Assembly (NCBI RefSeq): GCF_000717245.1
Contig: NZ_JNYQ01000001.1
Coordinates: forward strand, 868,001-932,000
Length of the DNA: 64,000 nucleotides
Reading direction: 5' to 3'
Origin: Kitasatospora papulosa
GTDB taxonomy: Bacteria > Actinomycetota > Actinomycetes > Streptomycetales > Streptomycetaceae
Of the stretch, positions 22,591 to 30,265 are shown in pieces. The notes under the pieces were generated by a model that saw only the letters and a list, made by a program, of their open reading frames with translations, had not been told where the DNA came from and did no database searches. Every line of letters starts with the position of its first letter. Positions within the stretch are counted from its first letter, which is position 1. The position numbers and the translations under genes are program-made.

Positions 22591-24402
22591 TTGAACGTCA
22601 GTCAGGAAGCAGCAGCCGGCACCGCCTCCGCCCGTGAGAGGAGCCTCCCGCGGGTGCCCCTTCCCACGCTCGAGGCGAGCTGCGAAAGGTTCCTCGCCTG
22701 GTGCGCCCCGCTGCTGACCGCGGAGGAGAGGGCGGCGACGGAGGCCGAGGTCACCGCCTTCCTGCGGCCCGGCGGCACCGGCCGGATCCTGCACGCGGCG
22801 CTGGAGGAGTACGACGCGACGGACGGAGTGCACAGCTGGCTCGACACCTTCTGGCCGTACCGCTACCTCGGCCGCCGGGACCGGATCGCGCTCAACGCCA
22901 ACTTCTTCTTCCTCTTCAAGGACACCGGCGAGGGACAACTCGACCGCGCCGCCGGGCTTGTCGCGGGCGCGCTCCACTACAAGCGGCAGCTCGACGAGGG
23001 GCTGATCGCACCGGTCGAGCAGCGGGGCGTGCCGCAGTCGATGGTGCAGAACCAGTACCTCTTCTCCACGACCCGCGTCCCCGGCGTGCCGCTGGACACG
23101 GTGCGCGCCCCCTACAGCGAGCAGGCCCCCGGGCCGTCCACCGCCCGCCACATCGTGGTGTTCTTCCGGGGCACCATGTTCCGGCTGGACGTCATCGGAC
23201 CGGACGGCGTTCCGCACGGCCTCGATGAGATCCAGGCCGGCCTGCGCGCCGTCACCAAGTCCGACGTCCACACGGCCGAGGAGGACCGGGCGGGCCATCT
23301 CACCACCATGGCGCGGGCCGAGTGGGCGGCCACCCGCGCGTCGCTCGTCGAGGACCGCCCCGCGAACGCCCGGACACTGGACGACATCGAGACCGCCCTG
23401 TTCTGTGTGTGCCTGGAGGACTTCGCCCCCCGGGACATCCAGGCCGCCTGCGACGAACTGCTCCACGGGGACCGCGGCAACCGCTGGTTCGACAAGGCCG
23501 TCTCCTTCGTCGTCTTCGCGGACGGCCGGGCCGGCATCAACGTCGAGCACTGCGAGCTGGACGGCACGACCGTCCTCAGCTTCACCGACGCGCTGCTCGG
23601 CACCCCGCCCGACGAGCACTCCCGCGCGTCCGGGGCGCGCCCCCAGGGCGTACCGGTGCCGCGGCCGCTGACCTTCGAACTGGACGCCGCCCAGCGCGCG
23701 CGGGTGCGTTCGGCGGCCGAGGCGTTCGCCGCGTACGGGAACGACACCGCGACCCGCACCGTGTCGTTCGGCGACTTCGGGAGCAGGGCCGCCAAGGCAC
23801 TCGGAGTGTCCCCGGACGCCTTCGTCCAGTCCGCGTACCAGCTGGCCCACCAGTGGGCCAAGGGCCACCTGGGAGCGACGTACGAGTCGATCGCGACCCG
23901 CCAGTACCGCTACGGCCGCACCGAGGCGATGCGCGTGGTCACCCCCGAGATGCAGGCGTTCGTCGCGGCGATGGACGACCCCGGGGCCGGCCGCGACACC
24001 CGCCGCGCCGCGTTCCGGGCCGCCGCCGCGGCCCATGTGGCGCGCGCGAAGGAATGCCAGGCGGGCGAGGCCCCCGAGCAGCACCTCTGGGAGCTGGAAC
24101 TCATCCAGCGCCGCCGGGGCGAGGAACTCGGCGTCACCGGACAGCCCGCCCTGTACCGCTCACCGGGCTGGCTCACGATGCGGGACGACTACCTGAGCAC
24201 CAGCTCGGCACCGTCCGAGAACATCCAGTACTTCGGCTTCGGCTCCACGAGCAGCAAGTGCATCGGCGTCGCCTACGTCCTGCTCCCGGACCGCTTCAAC
24301 CTCTATCTGAGCACCCCGCTCGCGGTGGCCGACCAGATGCACGCCTTCGCGGAACACCTGCGCGAGGCGGTCGGTGAACTGCGCGAGCTGCTGACGGACT
24401 GA
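22591..24402 (+). CDS. Choline/carnitine O-acyltransferase family protein with altered substrate-binding Arg
   Basis: 603 aa, TTG start at 22591 after GAGAAGAGAG. It is full length for the family. The N-terminus (LPRVPLPTLEASCERFL) matches animal CrAT. Catalytic His is H320 (GINVEHCELDG). SPDAFVQ is conserved, followed by TYESIATRQYRYGRTE, containing Y431 and T444 at the positions of CrAT Tyr452 and Thr465. The STS motif is at 536-538. The residue equivalent to CrAT Arg518, which helps hold the carnitine carboxylate, is Q497: from the GRT threonine the two sequences align without gaps over 55 residues, as I recall CrAT. Choline acetyltransferase has Asn there. It should transfer an acyl group from CoA to a hydroxyl of a carnitine-like acceptor that may not be carnitine. 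Confidence 0.85.
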   Translation: MNVSQEAAAGTASARERSLPRVPLPTLEASCERFLAWCAPLLTAEERAATEAEVTAFLRPGGTGRILHAALEEYDATDGVHSWLDTFWPYRYLGRRDRIALNANFFFLFKDTGEGQLDRAAGLVAGALHYKRQLDEGLIAPVEQRGVPQSMVQNQYLFSTTRVPGVPLDTVRAPYSEQAPGPSTARHIVVFFRGTMFRLDVIGPDGVPHGLDEIQAGLRAVTKSDVHTAEEDRAGHLTTMARAEWAATRASLVEDRPANARTLDDIETALFCVCLEDFAPRDIQAACDELLHGDRGNRWFDKAVSFVVFADGRAGINVEHCELDGTTVLSFTDALLGTPPDEHSRASGARPQGVPVPRPLTFELDAAQRARVRSAAEAFAAYGNDTATRTVSFGDFGSRAAKALGVSPDAFVQSAYQLAHQWAKGHLGATYESIATRQYRYGRTEAMRVVTPEMQAFVAAMDDPGAGRDTRRAAFRAAAAAHVARAKECQAGEAPEQHLWELELIQRRRGEELGVTGQPALYRSPGWLTMRDDYLSTSSAPSENIQYFGFGSTSSKCIGVAYVLLPDRFNLYLSTPLAVADQMHAFAEHLREAVGELRELLTD

Positions 24403-24416
24403 CCCTCCGGGCGCGC

Positions 24417-24441
24417 GACGGCCGGGCACCGCCCGGCCGTC
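24417..24441 (+). terminator. Terminator of the oxygenase cassette
   Basis: An 11-bp perfect stem (24417-24427 with 24431-24441) with a 3-base loop, 15 bases after the acyltransferase stop. Confidence 0.7.
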
Positions 24442-24462
24442 CCCGCAGATGTCCTGCGCACG

Positions 24463-24503
24463 GCGAAGGCCGCCACCCGCACCGAGCGGGTGGCGGCCTT
24501 CGC
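24463..24503 (-). terminator. Terminator of glnA
   Basis: An 18-bp perfect stem (24463-24480 with 24486-24503) with a 5-base loop lies 14 bases beyond the glnA stop. Together with the hairpin at 24417 it forms back-to-back terminators between convergent genes. Confidence 0.85.
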
Positions 24504-24516
24504 GTGGATCCGCGGC

Positions 24517-25926
24517 CTAGAGGTCGAAGTACAGCTCGAACTCGTGCGGGTGCGGACGCAGCTGGATCGGGGCGATCTCGTTGGTGCGCTTGTAGTCGAT
24601 CCACGTCTCGATCAGGTCGGGGGTGAAGACACCGCCGGCCTGGAGGTACTCGTGGTCGGCCTCGAGCGCGTCGAGGACCGCCGGGAGCGAGGTCGGGACC
24701 TGCTGGACGCCCGCGTGCTCCTCGGGGGCCAGCTCGTAGAGGTCCTTGTCGATCGGCTCCGGCGGCTCGATCTTGTTCTTGACGCCGTCCAGACCGGCCA
24801 TCAGCAGCGCCGAGAACGCCAGGTACGGGTTCGACGACGGGTCCGGGGCGCGGAACTCGACGCGCTTGGCCTTCGGGTTCGATCCCGTGATCGGGATGCG
24901 CATCGCGGCGGAGCGGTTGCGCTGCGAGTACACCATGTTGACCGGAGCCTCGAAGCCCGGGACCAGGCGGTGGTAGGAGTTCACCGTCGGGTTGGTGAAC
25001 GCCAGCAGCGACGGGGCGTGCTTCAGGATGCCGCCGATGTAGTAGCGCGCCATGTCCGAGAGGCCCGCGTAGCCCTGCTCGTCGTAGAACAGCGGGGAGC
25101 CGCCGGACCACAGGGACTGGTGGACGTGCATGCCCGAGCCGTTGTCACCGAAGATCGGCTTCGGCATGAAGGTCGCGGTCTTGCCGTTGCGCCAGGCGAC
25201 GTTCTTCACGATGTACTTGAAGAGCATCAGGTCGTCGGCCGCGGCGAGCAGCGTGTTGAACTTGTAGTTGATCTCGGCCTGGCCGGCGGTGCCGACCTCG
25301 TGGTGCTGGCGCTCGACCTGGAGGCCGTTCTTGTCCAGCTCCATGGAGATCTCGGCACGCAGGTCGGCGAAGTGGTCCACCGGCGGCGTCGGGAAGTAGC
25401 CGCCCTTGTAGCGGACCTTGTAGCCGCGGTTGTTCTCGACCGCACCGGTGTTCCAGGCGCCGGCCTCGGAGTCGATGTGGTAGAAGCTCTCGTTCGCCGA
25501 CGTCTGGAAGCGGACGTTGTCGAAGACGTAGAACTCCGCCTCGGGGCCGAAGAACGCCGTGTCGGCGATGCCGGTCGAGGCGAGGTAGGCCTCGGCCTTC
25601 TTGGCCACGTTCCGCGGGTCACGGCTGTACTGCTCGCCCGTGATCGGGTCGTGGATGAAGAAGTTGATGTTCACGGTCTTGTCGCGGCGGAACGGGTCGA
25701 CACGAGCTGTCGACAGGTCCGCGCGGAGCGCCATGTCCGACTCGTGGATGGCCTGGAAGCCACGGATCGACGAGCCGTCGAATGCCAGTTCCTCGGCCGG
25801 GTCGAAGGACGCCGCGGGGATCGTGAAGTGCTGCATCACACCCGGCAGGTCGCAGAACCGGACGTCGACGAACTTGACGTCGTTGTCGGCGATGTACTTC
25901 TGGACTTCGTCGGCGTTCTGGAACAT
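24517..25926 (-). CDS. glnA: Glutamine synthetase I
   Basis: 469 aa, ATG at 25926 after GGAGGAG. A dodecameric GSI makes glutamine from glutamate, ammonium and ATP. Family segments include FDGSSIRGF, FFGPEAEFYVFD, HVHQSLW, NPTVNSYHRLVPGFEAP and RAPDPSSNPYLAF. The adenylylation tyrosine is Y397 in KDLYELAPEE, so activity is probably switched off by GlnE-type adenylylation when nitrogen is plentiful. The glnE gene is not in the window. A four-element GlnR box lies 99-136 bases upstream. It is monocistronic with its own strong terminator. Confidence 0.98.
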   Translation of the reverse strand: MFQNADEVQKYIADNDVKFVDVRFCDLPGVMQHFTIPAASFDPAEELAFDGSSIRGFQAIHESDMALRADLSTARVDPFRRDKTVNINFFIHDPITGEQYSRDPRNVAKKAEAYLASTGIADTAFFGPEAEFYVFDNVRFQTSANESFYHIDSEAGAWNTGAVENNRGYKVRYKGGYFPTPPVDHFADLRAEISMELDKNGLQVERQHHEVGTAGQAEINYKFNTLLAAADDLMLFKYIVKNVAWRNGKTATFMPKPIFGDNGSGMHVHQSLWSGGSPLFYDEQGYAGLSDMARYYIGGILKHAPSLLAFTNPTVNSYHRLVPGFEAPVNMVYSQRNRSAAMRIPITGSNPKAKRVEFRAPDPSSNPYLAFSALLMAGLDGVKNKIEPPEPIDKDLYELAPEEHAGVQQVPTSLPAVLDALEADHEYLQAGGVFTPDLIETWIDYKRTNEIAPIQLRPHPHEFELYFDL

Positions 25927-26024
25927 CCAACTCCTCCTACTCCCGACCCGGGAAAGGGCGGGGTTGCAGCTCGTCTGTGTGGCCAGTGCGGTGGCGCACG
26001 CTGGACCGACCATAGGCAGACGGC

Positions 26025-26062
26025 ATTTCTCCAGCATGACCCATTTGTTTCGCACAAGTTAA
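26025..26062 (-). promoter_or_regulatory. GlnR box upstream of glnA
   Basis: On the minus strand TTAAC, GAAAC, GTCAT and GAAAT are each separated by exactly six bases, an almost perfect match to gTnAC-n6-GaAAC-n6-GtnAC-n6-GAAAc. It is a better match than the glnII site. It lies in the 221-base gap shared with the divergent RDD gene. Confidence 0.9.
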
Positions 26063-26147
26063 CCAGCCCGGTTGCGGACGGCACCTCGGCGACGTGTTCC
26101 GTGCCCCGCCCGGCCAGGTGCAAACGTGGGCGCAGTACCGTGGACGG

Positions 26148-26615
26148 GTGGACAACAGGCAAGCAATCGGATCGTGGCTCTCGGGGCCGCGCGCGGCGGC
26201 CGAGGAGATGGGCGCCGACTTCGGTTACCGGGGCGAGCGCCTCGGTCTGCCCCGGGAAGGCCCGGGGTCCGTGGCCCCGCTCGGCCGGCGCTTCGGGGCA
26301 CTCTTCGTCGACTGGGCCGTGAGCATGCTGATCGCATACGGGCTGTTCGCTCGTGGTGACCAGCAGGCCGCGGGGAACTGGGCGCTCGGTGTCTTCCTCG
26401 TCATGAGCCTGCTGACCGTCGGCACCGTGGGTTCCACACCGGGCAAGCGGATCCTCGGCCTGCGGGTGATCGCCGAGGACGGCGGGCGGCTCGGTGCCGT
26501 ACGGGTCGCCCTGCGGAGCGTGCTGCTCCTCCTCGTGATCCCCGCCATCGTCTGGGACCGGGACAGCCGGGGCCTCCACGACAGGCTCGCCCGCGCCGTC
26601 CAGGTCCGTATCTGA
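26148..26615 (+). CDS. RDD-family membrane protein
   Basis: 155 aa from the GTG at 26148 (reads DNRQAIGSWLSGP next); an upstream GTG at 26094 would add 18 residues, and the ribosome binding site is poor for both. The RDD signature residues appear in APLGRRFGALFVDWAVSM (Arg, Asp, Asp pattern) with two or three membrane segments and GSTPGKRILGLRVI. The C-terminus ends DRLARAVQVRI. RDD proteins are small membrane proteins of mostly unknown function, some acting as Na+/H+ antiporters. It is divergent from glnA, an arrangement conserved in Streptomyces as far as I recall. Confidence 0.85.
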   Translation: MDNRQAIGSWLSGPRAAAEEMGADFGYRGERLGLPREGPGSVAPLGRRFGALFVDWAVSMLIAYGLFARGDQQAAGNWALGVFLVMSLLTVGTVGSTPGKRILGLRVIAEDGGRLGAVRVALRSVLLLLVIPAIVWDRDSRGLHDRLARAVQVRI

Positions 26616-26764
26616 AGGCTCCGTGACGGCGCTCGCACAGGTGCTCGTCCCGGCCGTCCGCACGGCGCCCGCCCAGGCGTCCGCGGAGTGGGACGGTTCC
26701 GGTGACTTCACGGCCCCGGTGACTGCGCGGCCACCACGGCTCCACGGTTCTGCCCGGAAACAGA

Positions 26765-26803
26765 AGAGCGGCCCCGGACGATCACCTCGTCCGGGGCCGC
26801 TCT
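26765..26803. terminator. Bidirectional terminator between RDD and DUF4191 genes
   Basis: A perfect 17-bp stem (26765-26781 with 26787-26803) with a 5-base loop, 16 bases beyond the DUF4191 gene stop. It separates convergent transcripts. The remaining bases 26616-26764 show no gene. Confidence 0.85.
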
Positions 26804-26818
26804 CCTGTATGTGCTCGG

Positions 26819-27526
26819 TCAGCGCATCTTCCCGCCGCGCGGCATCCGCATGCCCTTCGGCATCGGCCCCTTGGGCAGCGGCATGTTGCTCATCAGGTCG
26901 CCCATCGCCCGGAGCCGGTCGTTGGCGGCGGTCACCTGGGGGCCGGTGAGGACCCGCGGAAGCTTCAGCATCGTGGTGCGCACCTTCTTCAGCGGCACCT
27001 GGCCCTCGCCGTCACCGACGATGATGTCGTGCACCGGTACGTCCACGACGATGCGGGCCATGCGCCTCTTCTCGGCCGCCAGCAGGCTCTTCACGCGGTT
27101 CGGGTTGCCCTCGGCCACCAGCACGATGCCGGCCTTGCCCACCGCCCGGTGGACGACGTCCTGGCTGCGGTTCATCGCGACGGCCGGAGTGGTGGTCCAC
27201 CCGCGTCCCACCCGGTCCAGCACCGCCGCGGCCGCGCCCGGCTGGCCCTCCATCTGACCGAAGGCCGCGCGCTCGGCACGCCGTCCGAAGATGATCGCCA
27301 TCGCGAGGAAGGCCAGGACGAAGCCCAGGATTCCCGCGTAGACAGGGTGACCGATCAGGAAACCGATGGCGAGGAGGACACCGAAGGTGATGATTCCCAC
27401 ACCCGCGACGACAAGACCCACCTTGGGGTCCGACCGCTTGGTCATCTTGTAGGTCAGGGCGATCTGCTTGAGCCGCCCCGCGTTCTCGGCGCTGTCCGCG
27501 CCTTCAGTTTGTGCCTTCCTCGCCAT
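26819..27526 (-). CDS. DUF4191-family membrane protein
   Basis: 235 aa, ATG at 27526. Two adjacent membrane segments (about 36-80, VGLVVAGVGIITFGVLLAIGF and GILGFVLAFLAMAIIFG) follow a short basic N-terminus with the conserved RLKQIALTYKMTKRSDPK. The soluble C-terminal part contains GGPGAAAAVLDR-like QPGAAAAVLDRVGRGW and ends in a Met/Pro/Lys/Gly-rich tail (MPLPKGPMPKGMRMPRGGKMR). The function of DUF4191 is unknown; in actinobacteria it commonly neighbours lipoate genes, as it does here with lipA about 0.5 kb upstream. Confidence 0.85.
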   Translation of the reverse strand: MARKAQTEGADSAENAGRLKQIALTYKMTKRSDPKVGLVVAGVGIITFGVLLAIGFLIGHPVYAGILGFVLAFLAMAIIFGRRAERAAFGQMEGQPGAAAAVLDRVGRGWTTTPAVAMNRSQDVVHRAVGKAGIVLVAEGNPNRVKSLLAAEKRRMARIVVDVPVHDIIVGDGEGQVPLKKVRTTMLKLPRVLTGPQVTAANDRLRAMGDLMSNMPLPKGPMPKGMRMPRGGKMR

Positions 27527-27556
27527 GTACCGAAGTTTACGTGGCGCGGGAGTGAC

Positions 27557-27757
27557 CTAGGAACGGTGGTCGGCCACAGCCTTCAGCACATGCTCCGCGT
27601 CGACCCGGTCCTGCGCCCTGCGGCGGTCCTCCAGGACGGCCGTCCAGGCGTTGCGGCGGGCGGTGCGCTGGCCGCTGCTCATCAGCAGCGACTCGACCGC
27701 GCGGAGCGCGGTGGTGACGGTCGGGATGGTGTTGGCTCGTACCGGTGCTGCGTGCAT
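27557..27757 (-). CDS. Small conserved protein, unknown function
   Basis: 66 aa. The ATG at 27757 with GAGGGGGA upstream is preferred over a longer in-frame start at 27865. The helical, Arg/Ala-rich sequence (TVTTALRAVESLLMSSGQRTARRNAWTAV and onward) has no domain I recognise. It lies 30 bases upstream of the DUF4191 gene in the same direction and may be co-transcribed with it. Confidence 0.6.
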   Translation of the reverse strand: MHAAPVRANTIPTVTTALRAVESLLMSSGQRTARRNAWTAVLEDRRRAQDRVDAEHVLKAVADHRS

Positions 27758-27936
27758 CGTGGGTGTTCCCCCTCGGAGCGGATGCGCGCGTCCGGCGCGC
27801 ACTGAGTAGCGGGAAGCAATGACGACGGGGGCTGCGGGAGCCACCGCGTATGTACCTAGGGTCACTGCTCGGTGTTACCAGTGCATGACCGGTCGGTCAA
27901 ACACCAATGAAACTCTGATTTCGGCGCCGCGCACGT

Positions 27937-27988
27937 CGACGCGGTCCGTACGGGCCCCCTACCTGCGGGAGACGTGCGGACCGCGTCG
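27937..27988 (-). terminator. Probable lipA terminator
   Basis: A 12-bp stem (27937-27948 with 27977-27988) with a 28-base loop that can itself pair in part, 39 bases beyond the lipA stop. The large loop makes this weaker than the other hairpins. Bases 27758-27936 contain no convincing gene; a moderately AT-rich stretch near 27890-27915 may hold the promoter of the small gene at 27557. Confidence 0.5.
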
Positions 27989-28027
27989 TCGCGGCTCCTG
28001 CTGTTCAGTGATCCCTTGTGCGCCGAT

Positions 28028-28996
28028 TCACACGGCCTGGGCGGCCGCGGCGGTCACGCCGCGTCGCTCCATCGCCTGCTGGAAGAGGCGGCCGGCGCGG
28101 TAGGAGGAACGCACCAGCGGTCCCGACATGACGCCCGAGTAACCGATCGCGTCGGCCTCGTCCTTCAGCTCCACGAACTCGTGCGGCTTCACCCAGCGCT
28201 CGACCGGGTGGTGCCGCGCGGAGGGCCGGAGGTACTGCGTGATCGTGATGAGCTCGCAACCCGCGTCGTGCAGGTCCTTGAGTGCCTCGCTGACCTCCTC
28301 GCGGGTCTCACCCATGCCGAGGATCAGGTTGGACTTCGTCACCAGACCGGCCTCACGGGCACGGGTGATGACCTCCAGCGAACGCTCGTAACGGAAGCCG
28401 GGCCGGATCCGCTTGAAGATCCTGGGGACCGTCTCGACGTTGTGCGCGAGCACCTGGGGGCGCGAGGAGAAGACCTCGGCGAGCTGCGCGGGCTCCGCGT
28501 TGAAGTCGGGGATGAGCAGCTCCACCTTCGTGGCGCCGCCCTCCCGGCCCGCGGTCTGGGCGTGGATCTGGCGCACGGTCTCCGCGTACAGCCACGCGCC
28601 GCCGTCGTCCAGGTCGTCGCGCGCGACGCCGGTGATCGTGGCGTAGTTCAGGTCCATCGTCACGACGGACTCGCCCACACGGCGGGGCTCGTCACGGTCC
28701 AGCGCCTGCGGCTTGCCCGTGTCGATCTGGCAGAAGTCGCAGCGCCGGGTGCACTGGTCGCCGCCGATGAGGAACGTCGCCTCGCGGTCCTCCCAGCATT
28801 CGTAGATGTTCGGACAGCCGGCCTCCTGGCACACGGTGTGCAGCCCCTCGCCCTTCACGAGCGCCTGCATCTTCGTGTACTCGGGGCCCATCTTCGCCCG
28901 GGTTTTGATCCACTCGGGCTTGCGCTCGATGGGGGTCTGGCTGTTTCGGACCTCCAGGCGCAGCATCTTGCGCCCGTCGGGTGCGACACCGGACAC
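28028..28996 (-). CDS. lipA: Lipoyl synthase (radical SAM)
   Basis: 322 aa. The GTG at 28996 has AAAGGGG at good spacing and reads SGVAPDGRKMLRLEVRN next, the usual Streptomyces LipA start; an ATG 27 bases upstream is less likely. It inserts two sulfurs into protein-bound octanoyl groups. The auxiliary cluster ligands are C56, C61 and C67 (CQEAGCPNIYEC), and the radical-SAM cluster ligands are C82, C86 and C89 (CTRRCDFC). The C-terminal RSSYRAG motif contains the conserved Ser. It follows lipB with a 130-base gap. Its product is needed by the E2 protein encoded at 40298-42112. Confidence 0.97.
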   Translation of the reverse strand: MSGVAPDGRKMLRLEVRNSQTPIERKPEWIKTRAKMGPEYTKMQALVKGEGLHTVCQEAGCPNIYECWEDREATFLIGGDQCTRRCDFCQIDTGKPQALDRDEPRRVGESVVTMDLNYATITGVARDDLDDGGAWLYAETVRQIHAQTAGREGGATKVELLIPDFNAEPAQLAEVFSSRPQVLAHNVETVPRIFKRIRPGFRYERSLEVITRAREAGLVTKSNLILGMGETREEVSEALKDLHDAGCELITITQYLRPSARHHPVERWVKPHEFVELKDEADAIGYSGVMSGPLVRSSYRAGRLFQQAMERRGVTAAAAQAV

Positions 28997-29126
28997 TCCG
29001 GCACCCCTTTGCTTTCGCTGCATTGGATTCTTCGGCGAACACCAGGGTACGCCCGTGGTTAGAACGGTCTTACGTATGGCCAACCTGTGGCCGAGGGGCC
29101 CTATTCCGCGCGGGCCCCGGGGCGCC

Positions 29127-29951
29127 TCAGGCGGGGGCCACCGCGTTCGACGGCTCCGGGACGGCCGCCCCGACCGCGCGGGGGGCGAGCTCCGCGTTCT
29201 CCAGGACGTCCCGCAGGTGCTTCTCGGCCACCGGGAGGACCTCCGCGATCGTGATCCCACGGCCCAGTTCGTAGGCCAGCGAGGTCACTCCGGCGTCGCG
29301 GATGCCGCAGGGCACGATCCTGTCGAACCAGGTGTTGTCCGGGTTCACGTTGAGGGCGAATCCGTGCATGGTCACACCCTTGGCGACCCGGATGCCGATG
29401 GCCGCGAGCTTGCGGTCCTCGCGGCGCTGGCCCGCGTTGGACGGCGCGTACTCGGGGCCGTTGAGCCGCGGGTCGAACTCCTCGTCGTGCAGACGGGGGT
29501 CGAAGTCCAGCGAGAGCCCACCGAGCGCGGGGCGGTCCTCGACCGGGTCACCGAGGACCCAGACGCCGCTGCGGCCCTCGACCCGGCTGGTCTCCACGCC
29601 GAACTCGGCGGCCGTGCGGATCAGCGCGTCCTCGAGGCGGCGGACATGGGCGACCACGTCCACCGGCCGGGGGAGCTTCATGATCGGGTAGCCGACCAGC
29701 TGTCCCGGGCCGTGCCAGGTGATCTTCCCGCCGCGGTCGACGTCGACGACGGGGGTGCCGTCCAGCGGCCGCTCGCTCTCGGTGGTGCGCCGTCCCGCCG
29801 TGTAGACGGGCGGGTGCTCGAGGAGCAGGCAGGTGTCGGGGACGGTGTCCTCGAACCGGGCGGCGTGCACCTCGCGCTGCTTCTGCCATGCCTCCTGGTA
29901 GTCGACCGCTTCCTCGCCGAATCCCAGACGGACGAACCGCAGCTCACTCAC
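29127..29951 (-). CDS. lipB: Octanoyl-[acyl carrier protein]:protein octanoyltransferase
   Basis: 274 aa, GTG at 29951 with GGGAGG upstream. It moves an octanoyl group from ACP to the lipoyl-domain lysine, the step before LipA. The catalytic pair is K181 (RKLAAIGIRVAKG) and C215 (IVPCGIRD); WHGPGQLVGYP is the conserved N-terminal loop. An insertion of about 40 residues (about 136-178) between the usual GVWV and the Lys segment is longer than in E. coli LipB. From memory it is shared by Streptomyces homologues. It is the first gene of the lipB-lipA pair. Confidence 0.96.
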   Translation of the reverse strand: MSELRFVRLGFGEEAVDYQEAWQKQREVHAARFEDTVPDTCLLLEHPPVYTAGRRTTESERPLDGTPVVDVDRGGKITWHGPGQLVGYPIMKLPRPVDVVAHVRRLEDALIRTAAEFGVETSRVEGRSGVWVLGDPVEDRPALGGLSLDFDPRLHDEEFDPRLNGPEYAPSNAGQRREDRKLAAIGIRVAKGVTMHGFALNVNPDNTWFDRIVPCGIRDAGVTSLAYELGRGITIAEVLPVAEKHLRDVLENAELAPRAVGAAVPEPSNAVAPA

Positions 29952-30265
29952 TCGGGTGCCTCCCTACTCGTGGTGCCGCAGGGCCGGGGGGTGTCCCCGG
30001 AACCACGTCACCATGCACTGATGTGCGCCCCCGGCCACTGTACGACCGCTCCGGAGGGGGAGGTCCGGCAGGTGTGTGCGGGTGGATTCCGTCAGCGATC
30101 CGACAATCCTCACACGATCGGATGAACGTGGAGCGAAGCCCGTCGGCGCCACCGCCATGGCCGTTAAGTTCGCGCCGTTCCATAACGGGCTCGCCCGCCA
30201 CCCATCGTGGGGGAGCCCGTACAGGGCTGCCCGCCCGGCGCCGAAGGCAGGAGACCTCACAGCTG
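29952..30265. other. Divergent intergenic region between lipB and the TPR regulator gene
   Basis: 314 bases without a convincing gene. It should hold both promoters. Two spaced inverted repeats stand out: ATCCGA (30098-30103) with TCGGAT (30118-30123), and CCGTTA (30161-30166) with TAACGG (30183-30188). Either could be an operator. No riboswitch-like structure was recognised. Confidence 0.4.

Noticed and set aside
26094..26147. Upstream GTG start for the RDD protein
   Set aside because: The added residues look non-family and the region is closer to the GlnR box; the GTG at 26148 is preferred, though neither has a good ribosome binding site.
28997..29024. ATG start nine codons upstream in lipA
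   Set aside because: The GTG at 28996 has a better-spaced AAAGGGG and matches the usual Streptomyces LipA N-terminus.
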